Shown here piece by piece: positions 59,520-64,000 of a stretch of 64,000 bases of DNA (within the stretch, counting starts at the first letter, position 1; each line of letters opens with the position of its first letter). The position numbers and the translations under genes are program-made. The stretch spans positions 3,162,001 through 3,226,000 of the forward strand of contig NC_003228.3 of assembly GCF_000025985.1 (NCBI RefSeq), read 5' to 3'. The notes below the pieces were generated by a model. The model had not been told where the DNA came from. It ran no database searches and saw only the letters and a list, made by a program, of their open reading frames with translations. Origin of the DNA: Bacteroides fragilis NCTC 9343 (GTDB taxonomy: Bacteria > Bacteroidota > Bacteroidia > Bacteroidales > Bacteroidaceae).

Positions 59520-60722
59520 TTAGTTATAATACGGATTCGTAACGGTGGTATTTAAAGTTTCCTCCTTATCTATAGATGGCAACACACGGACCGCATACAG
59601 CAGGCGGTTCAGATTGTACTCATCAAAATCGGCATCTGCCGGATCGAAACTGCTGACATGCACATCGCCTTGCGAATGGATGAACTTCTTATCACCCAGA
59701 TAAATGGCTACATGAACCACACGCTCCCTCTTTTCGGCAGTAGCCTTCCGCCCGAAGAAAATCAAATCTCCCGGCTGAACATTGCCGAAGTCCGGTGCAA
59801 TGTTGATATGCTCGCCCACATAAGCCTGTTGAGAGGCGTCACGGGGAATGATGATATCGTGCATGAATAAGACGGTACGTACAAAGCCGCTGCAATCGAC
59901 TCCCTTCGAAGAAGTACCCGCCCAGAGATAAGGAATCCCCATCATGGTATAAGCGGTTCGGATGATGCTTGAAGCGTCTTGCTTCAAAGAGGCACGCCAC
60001 TCCTTTTCGGGCATCGATATCGATTGTGAGATATAAGCCTGCCGACCGTCCGGATAAGAGACTTTATAGAATCCTCCTTGCTTACCTTCGTACTTCAGAC
60101 GGTTTCCGGCTACCACGTCCGACACGGATTGAGACTTTGCATCCGGCTGCTGATAAGTGAACCCGTAATGCGACGTCACTACAATTTTATCTGCCTTGTT
60201 CCAGGCATCCAGCCCGGCTTTGGTGACCGGATGGATTCCTACCCGGTGTACCCATGCGATATAATTATCGGGCGTCTGGATGCAGTACCAGTTGCGATGT
60301 TGCAACACTTTAACGGGCATTCCCATCAATGCCTGAGTGGTCATTTCCGAAGAAAAATCATCCTCTACACGCATATTACATACGGAAAGATTGACAATGC
60401 CGTACATCTTTCCTTCCAGAGCCGCACTGTCCGGAACCAGTTGCAGGCTGTCCTTTACTTCATAAGCCTTCTCTTCCAGCCCCGATAACAAAGCCGCCTT
60501 AGCTTCCGGCGAAGTAGTTGCCCCCTTTACGGTAATCGTCTTTCCGGATACATCGTAATCCACATCCCAAAGGATGACACGCTTATCGGGAATGAAGCGG
60601 TCGCGGACTTCACCGGACAATCGTTCTACATCTTGAGGGAGGGCATTTTTCTTGTTTTCAGGAATACCCGTACAGGCGGACACTGCCAAAAGCAGCGATA
60701 CAAAAGGAATCATATTCTTCAT
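59520..60722 (-). CDS. NlpC/P60 murein endopeptidase lipoprotein (YkfC-like)
   Basis: A 400-aa lipoprotein (lipobox LAVSACTG). Two SH3-like bacterial domains (about 90-245, VLQHRNWYCIQTPDNYIAWV and VVAGNRLKYEGKQGGFYKVS) precede the NlpC/P60 domain with catalytic Cys in SKGVDCSGFVRT and His in VVHVAIYLGDKKFIHSQG. It is expected to cleave the D-gamma-Glu-diaminopimelate bond of wall peptides with a free N-terminal L-Ala, giving L-Ala-D-Glu, the substrate of the epimerase encoded 13 bases downstream. First gene of the set; a minus-strand TATCTTTG box is at 60760-60753. Confidence 0.92.
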   Translation of the reverse strand: MKNMIPFVSLLLAVSACTGIPENKKNALPQDVERLSGEVRDRFIPDKRVILWDVDYDVSGKTITVKGATTSPEAKAALLSGLEEKAYEVKDSLQLVPDSAALEGKMYGIVNLSVCNMRVEDDFSSEMTTQALMGMPVKVLQHRNWYCIQTPDNYIAWVHRVGIHPVTKAGLDAWNKADKIVVTSHYGFTYQQPDAKSQSVSDVVAGNRLKYEGKQGGFYKVSYPDGRQAYISQSISMPEKEWRASLKQDASSIIRTAYTMMGIPYLWAGTSSKGVDCSGFVRTVLFMHDIIIPRDASQQAYVGEHINIAPDFGNVQPGDLIFFGRKATAEKRERVVHVAIYLGDKKFIHSQGDVHVSSFDPADADFDEYNLNRLLYAVRVLPSIDKEETLNTTVTNPYYN

Positions 60723-60752
60723 GAAAGAAAGATTTGGGGGTTACATTTTTAG

Positions 60753-60760
60753 CAAAGATA
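60753..60760 (-). promoter_or_regulatory. -7 box of the NlpC/P60-epimerase operon
   Basis: Minus-strand TATCTTTG, 31 bases before the ATG at 60722. Confidence 0.55.
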
Positions 60761-60832
60761 GAAACTCTTTCCATTTTAGATATATATTTTCAGAAACATT
60801 AAGAATAAGAACTGAAATCGAGTCATACGATG

Positions 60833-61026
60833 TTCACCACAGAGTAGCACAGAGTTCCACAGAGTTTTGAGTTCACCACAGATTACACGGATTAACACAG
60901 ATATTTTAATTTAACTCTCAGTAAAATAAATTATTAATCTGTGATAATCTGCGTAATCTGTGGTGAATTTATGTCATTCGTGAAACTCTGTGGAACTCTG
61001 TGGAACTCTGTGCTACTCTGTGGTGA
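60833..61026. repeat. Nested dispersed hairpin repeat (both subtypes)
   Basis: The outer arms are of the CACAGAGTA type (TTCACCACAGAGTAGCACAG ... TGCTACTCTGTGGTGAA). The inner arms are of the CACAGATTA type (TTCACCACAGATTACACGGA ... TAATCTGTGGTGAA). One copy sits symmetrically inside the other, just upstream of the RNase P RNA promoter. Confidence 0.9.
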
Positions 61027-61048
61027 ACCGAACTAATCCTCCCTTCCG

Positions 61049-61080
61049 TTTGCTCAAACAAAATAATTCTTGTACTTTTG
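61049..61080 (+). promoter_or_regulatory. Promoter of the RNase P RNA gene
   Basis: TTTG (61049-61052) and TACTTTTG (61073-61080) with a 20-base spacer; transcription would start at about 61087. Confidence 0.75.
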
Positions 61081-61086
61081 CTGACC

Positions 61087-61455
61087 AAAGCAGTTGGCCG
61101 GTCTGTCGCGTGTACTTCGGTGCAGGAGGAAAGTCCGGGCAACACAGAGCATCCTACTTCCTAACAGAAAGCTATCCGTGAGGGTAGAGTAACGTAGAAG
61201 AAAAGAACCGCCCCTCCCTCCGGGGAGAGGTAAGGGTGAGAAGGTGGAGTAAGAGCCCACCAGCCGTATGGTGACATATCGGGCTGTACGTCTTAGGAGT
61301 TGTAAGGTCATGTAAACCGGCGCTATGAGAGCTGCTCGCTCCATGTCGGAGGGTAGACCGCTAAAGTGGTGTGGTGACACCCCACTCAGATAAATGACAG
61401 GCACCTTGATTTATTCAGGGTACAGAACTCGGCTTATAGGCTGACTGCTTTTCTT
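61087..61455 (+). ncRNA. rnpB: RNase P RNA (class A)
   Basis: About 365 bases: the catalytic RNA that trims tRNA 5' ends. Landmarks are GGAGGAAAGTCCGGGCAACA (5' universal region), GAGGGTAGACCGCTAAAGTG and the 3' universal region CAGAACTCGGCTTATAGGCT. The 5' AAGCAGT pairs with 3' ACTGCTT. A T-run follows at about 61454. Ends are taken from the terminal helix. Confidence 0.95.
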
Positions 61456-61480
61456 TTTTTTAATTTCAAATACCAGACCT

Positions 61481-62800
61481 ATGAATCAGCGTCTCTCCGA
61501 TATATGGAAATTCATTACCTATGATATCTGGCGGATCACGGAAAGCGAAGTCACCCGCACCAAGTTCTCGATATACAATATCATCAAAACGATCTATCTC
61601 TGCGTCAACCGCTTCAACAAAGACCGCATTGTCAATAAAGCCTCAGCGCTGACCTACAGCACCCTGCTCGCCATTGTGCCCATACTCGCCATCGTCTTTG
61701 CCATCGCGCGCGGATTCGGGGTCTCCACTTTGATGGAAAGCCAGTTTCGTGATGGCTTCGGAGGGTCCACCGAGGCGACGGATATTATCCTGCAATTCGT
61801 AGACTCGTATCTGTCACAGACCAAAAACGGTATTTTTATCGGAGTCGGCCTGGTCATGTTACTGTGGACCGTACTCAACCTGGTCAGTAACATTGAAATC
61901 ACCTTCAACCGCATCTGGCAGGTAAAGAAAGGGCGCAGCATGTACCGCAAAATCACCGATTACTTTTCAATGTTCCTATTGATGCCGATCCTGATCGTAG
62001 TATCGGGCGGTCTTTCCATCTTTGTAGGCACAATGCTGAAGAGTATGGCGGATTTTGTTTTACTTGCCCCTATCCTGAAATTCCTGATCCGTCTGATTCC
62101 GTTCGTGCTGACCTGGCTGATGTTTACGGGACTCTATATCTTCATGCCCAATACCAAGGTGAAATTCAAGCATGCACTGATCTCCGGCATCCTGGCCGGT
62201 TCGGCTTATCAGGCATTTCAGTTCCTGTACATCAGCAGTCAGTTGTGGGTGTCCAAATACAATGCCATTTACGGTAGTTTCGCCGCTCTCCCGATGTTCT
62301 TGTTATGGTTGCAGATATCATGGACCATCTGCCTGTTCGGTGCCGAGCTGACGTATGCCGGCCAGAACATCCGCAACTTCAGTTTCGACAGAGATACGCA
62401 GAACATCAGTCGCCGTTACCGCGATTTCATATCTATCTTAATCATGTCTCTTATAGCCAAACGTTTCGAAAACAACGAAACGCCTTACACCGCCGAAGAG
62501 ATATCCGAAGAACATCGCATCCCGATTCGGCTGACCAATCAGATACTTTACCAACTGCAGGAGATACACCTGATTCACGAAGTAGTCACCGATCAAAAAA
62601 GCGAGGATATCGCATACCAGCCTTCCATCGACATCAATCAGCTGAATGTAGCGCTATTGCTCGACCGGCTGGACACATACGGCTCAGAAGATTTTAAAGT
62701 CGATAAAGACGAGGAATTCAGCGAGCAATGGAAGGTTTTGCTTGACTCCAGGGAAGAATATTATAAAAAGGCAAGCAAAGTATTGCTGAAGGACTTGTAG
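61481..62800 (+). CDS. YihY/BrkB-family membrane protein
   Basis: A 439-aa inner-membrane protein with about six hydrophobic helices in residues 40-290. Family words are NKASALTYSTLLAIVPILAI, LNLVSNIEITFNRIWQVKKG, YIFMPNTKVKFKHALISGIL and YGSFAALPMFLLWLQISWTI. The C-terminal 140 residues contain a winged-helix-like segment (YTAEEISEEHRIPIRLTNQI). The family was once called RNase BN by mistake; its true function is unsettled, perhaps transport. It begins 26 bases after rnpB. Confidence 0.9.
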   Translation: MNQRLSDIWKFITYDIWRITESEVTRTKFSIYNIIKTIYLCVNRFNKDRIVNKASALTYSTLLAIVPILAIVFAIARGFGVSTLMESQFRDGFGGSTEATDIILQFVDSYLSQTKNGIFIGVGLVMLLWTVLNLVSNIEITFNRIWQVKKGRSMYRKITDYFSMFLLMPILIVVSGGLSIFVGTMLKSMADFVLLAPILKFLIRLIPFVLTWLMFTGLYIFMPNTKVKFKHALISGILAGSAYQAFQFLYISSQLWVSKYNAIYGSFAALPMFLLWLQISWTICLFGAELTYAGQNIRNFSFDRDTQNISRRYRDFISILIMSLIAKRFENNETPYTAEEISEEHRIPIRLTNQILYQLQEIHLIHEVVTDQKSEDIAYQPSIDINQLNVALLLDRLDTYGSEDFKVDKDEEFSEQWKVLLDSREEYYKKASKVLLKDL

Positions 62801-62831
62801 TTCAGCACGGGAAACGGTATCCAAACTCTTT

Positions 62832-62962
62832 CCACCACAGAGCGACACGGAGTCTCACGGAGGGTTTTCACCACAGATTACGCAGATTGACACAGATTAA
62901 TAATTTCTTCCACCGAGAACCGGATGATATAATCCGTGAAAATCGGTGTAATCTGTGGTGAA
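62832..62962. repeat. Dispersed hairpin repeat (mixed), between convergent genes
   Basis: A CACAGAG-type left arm (TCCACCACAGAGCGACACGG) is followed by a CACAGATTA-type pair (TTCACCACAGATTACGCAGA ... GTAATCTGTGGTGAA). The outer right arm is missing, so it looks like a partly decayed nested copy. Confidence 0.85.
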
Positions 62963-63044
62963 ATAAATTCCGTTTCCGATAAGAGCGATATGGGTTTTCT
63001 TTATGTCTCCTACCCGCAGAGCCCATTCTGTATCACTCAGATCA

Positions 63045-63584
63045 TTAATAGCTGTTATAAGAAATAATTTTCCCGCTTTCTTTCCGGATCTTCTTTCGTT
63101 TCTCTTTCACCGGATATCCGATCAGGATATCCAGTAATACACGTTTGGAAGAGGGAATACCGGTCAGGCTCTTTATCTCTTTTTCATCGAACCAGCCGAG
63201 TATACATGATCCCAGCCCTTCGCTTTCGGCAGCCAGCACCATGTGTGCAGCCACAATACCGATATCGATCAACGGAAAATGTTTTCCCTTCAGTTTTCCG
63301 CCCAGCCGCGAAGTAATGTTGGCAGACTCTTCTACAACGATGATATGCACCGGAGCATCCTTGGCAAATTTATTCATTCCCAAGCCCGCAGCAGCCTTAC
63401 CGACCTTCTCCGCCAATGACGGATCGGTCACTACCACGAACCTCCAAGGCTGGGCATTGCAGGCAGAAGGTGCCAGCCGTCCCGCTTCAAGGATGCGTTC
63501 CAGCTTATCCGCCTCCACAAGACGCGATTTATCGTAAGCCCTGTCACTTTGCCGGGCATTTACCAATTGCAGAAAGTCGTTCAT
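63045..63584 (-). CDS. Nitroreductase-family flavoprotein
   Basis: A 179-aa FMN-dependent oxidoreductase. The N-terminal RQSDRAYDKSRL carries the FMN-phosphate arginines; LAPSACNAQPWRFVVVTD, VAAHMVLAAESEGLGSCILG and VLLDILIGYPVKEKRKK are the family's other landmarks. It uses NAD(P)H to reduce nitro compounds or quinones; the physiological substrate is not evident. It lies 30 bases after riboflavin synthase on the same strand, a sensible link because it needs a flavin. Confidence 0.9.
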   Translation of the reverse strand: MNDFLQLVNARQSDRAYDKSRLVEADKLERILEAGRLAPSACNAQPWRFVVVTDPSLAEKVGKAAAGLGMNKFAKDAPVHIIVVEESANITSRLGGKLKGKHFPLIDIGIVAAHMVLAAESEGLGSCILGWFDEKEIKSLTGIPSSKRVLLDILIGYPVKEKRKKIRKESGKIISYNSY

Positions 63585-63614
63585 ACTTTTTTCACCTCTA
63601 CTCCCCGGTCCACC

Positions 63615-64000
63615 TTATTTGTACTGGATCATCCGGCTGATATACTTGCCGATAATATCAAATTCCAGGTTGACAACACTGCCCTTCCCGAAAGTATGGA
63701 AATTGGTATGCTCGTAGGTATATGGGATAATCGCCACCTGAAAAGTATCGTCAGTCGGGTTGCATACCGTCAGGCTGACACCGTTGACCGTAACCGAACC
63801 CTTATCGACCGTAATATAGCCGCGCTTGGCCATCTCTTTGTCGAAAGCATATTTAAACGTAAAATACCAGCTTCCGTCTGCATCTTTGATATCGATACAT
63901 TCGGCGGTCTGATCCACATGTCCCTGCACAATATGGCCGTCCAGACGTCCGTTCATCATCATGCTGCGTTCCACGTTCACCTTGTCCCCCACTTTCAGCA
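63615..64000 (-). CDS. ribE: Riboflavin synthase alpha chain, C-terminal part (start outside window)
   Basis: The visible 128 or so residues contain the second lumazine-binding repeat: MMMNGRLDGHIVQGHVDQTA, then RGYITVDKGSVTVNGVSLTV and ending near IPYTYEHTNF. The enzyme dismutates two 6,7-dimethyl-8-ribityllumazine molecules to riboflavin. The frame stays open to the right edge, so the N-terminal part lies beyond the window. Probably cotranscribed with the nitroreductase. Confidence 0.92.
   Translation of the reverse strand, partial: LKVGDKVNVERSMMMNGRLDGHIVQGHVDQTAECIDIKDADGSWYFTFKYAFDKEMAKRGYITVDKGSVTVNGVSLTVCNPTDDTFQVAIIPYTYEHTNFHTFGKGSVVNLEFDIIGKYISRMIQYK

Overview
The window is chromosomal DNA of a Bacteroides species, most likely of the B. 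fragilis group. The evidence is the many TAnnTTTG-type -7 promoter boxes, a primary sigma factor of the Bacteroides type (short, without region 1.1), several lipoproteins with six-bladed propeller, DUF4369-thioredoxin or PepSY-like domains, a hybrid two-component regulator, and a glycogen pathway of GT3 synthase plus GT35 phosphorylase. The species is inferred; the genus is well supported.

Layout. 1-1455: tail of a membrane protein and a split ThrE-type threonine/serine exporter. 1534-4592: kdgK-eda sugar-acid catabolism and a divergent LacI-type regulator sharing an operator-rich intergenic region. 4656-8965: GNAT/HxlR pair and a 1053-aa hybrid sensor kinase. 9401-13271: a four-gene RNA-repair and ribosome-rescue operon (rtcB, prfH, an ATP-dependent RNA ligase, an HD-phosphohydrolase/P-loop kinase fusion) with a long leader holding a cloverleaf-like RNA. 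13871-20734: Na+/H+ antiporter, TPR regulator, an orphan DUF4469 domain, ribosomal protein S16, two lipoproteins and a glycine-rich RRM protein. 20950-25435: polyamine ABC transporter potABCD. 25573-31819: thioredoxin lipoprotein, a secreted protein, glycogen phosphorylase and synthase. 32049-39571: seven-gene V-type ATPase operon whose c-ring subunit carries the Na+-ligand residues. 39963-45060: a complete rRNA operon (16S, tRNA-Ile, tRNA-Ala, 23S, 5S, all on the minus strand) driven by three tandem promoters. 45600-46960: about 1.4 kb without convincing genes, filled with a purine-rich tract, three kinds of short tandem repeat and a strong hairpin. 47191-53828: nagA, a two-component system followed by two PepSY-like secreted proteins, a clostripain-family protease and a small secreted protein. 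53929-60722: primary sigma factor, DegP/HtrA protease, and a transglutaminase / L-Ala-D/L-Glu epimerase / NlpC-P60 cell-wall peptide gene set. 61087-61455: RNase P RNA. 61481-64000: BrkB/YihY membrane protein, nitroreductase and the C-terminal part of riboflavin synthase.

The most interesting system is the RNA-repair operon. It combines direct RtcB ligation, a classical kinase/phosphatase-plus-ligase route and the release factor homologue PrfH, and its transcript starts with a structured four-helix RNA of unknown function. The second theme is dispersed hairpin repeats. One family built from CACAGATTA/CACAGAGTA words occurs at least six times in intergenic DNA, and once forms the end of a histidine kinase gene.
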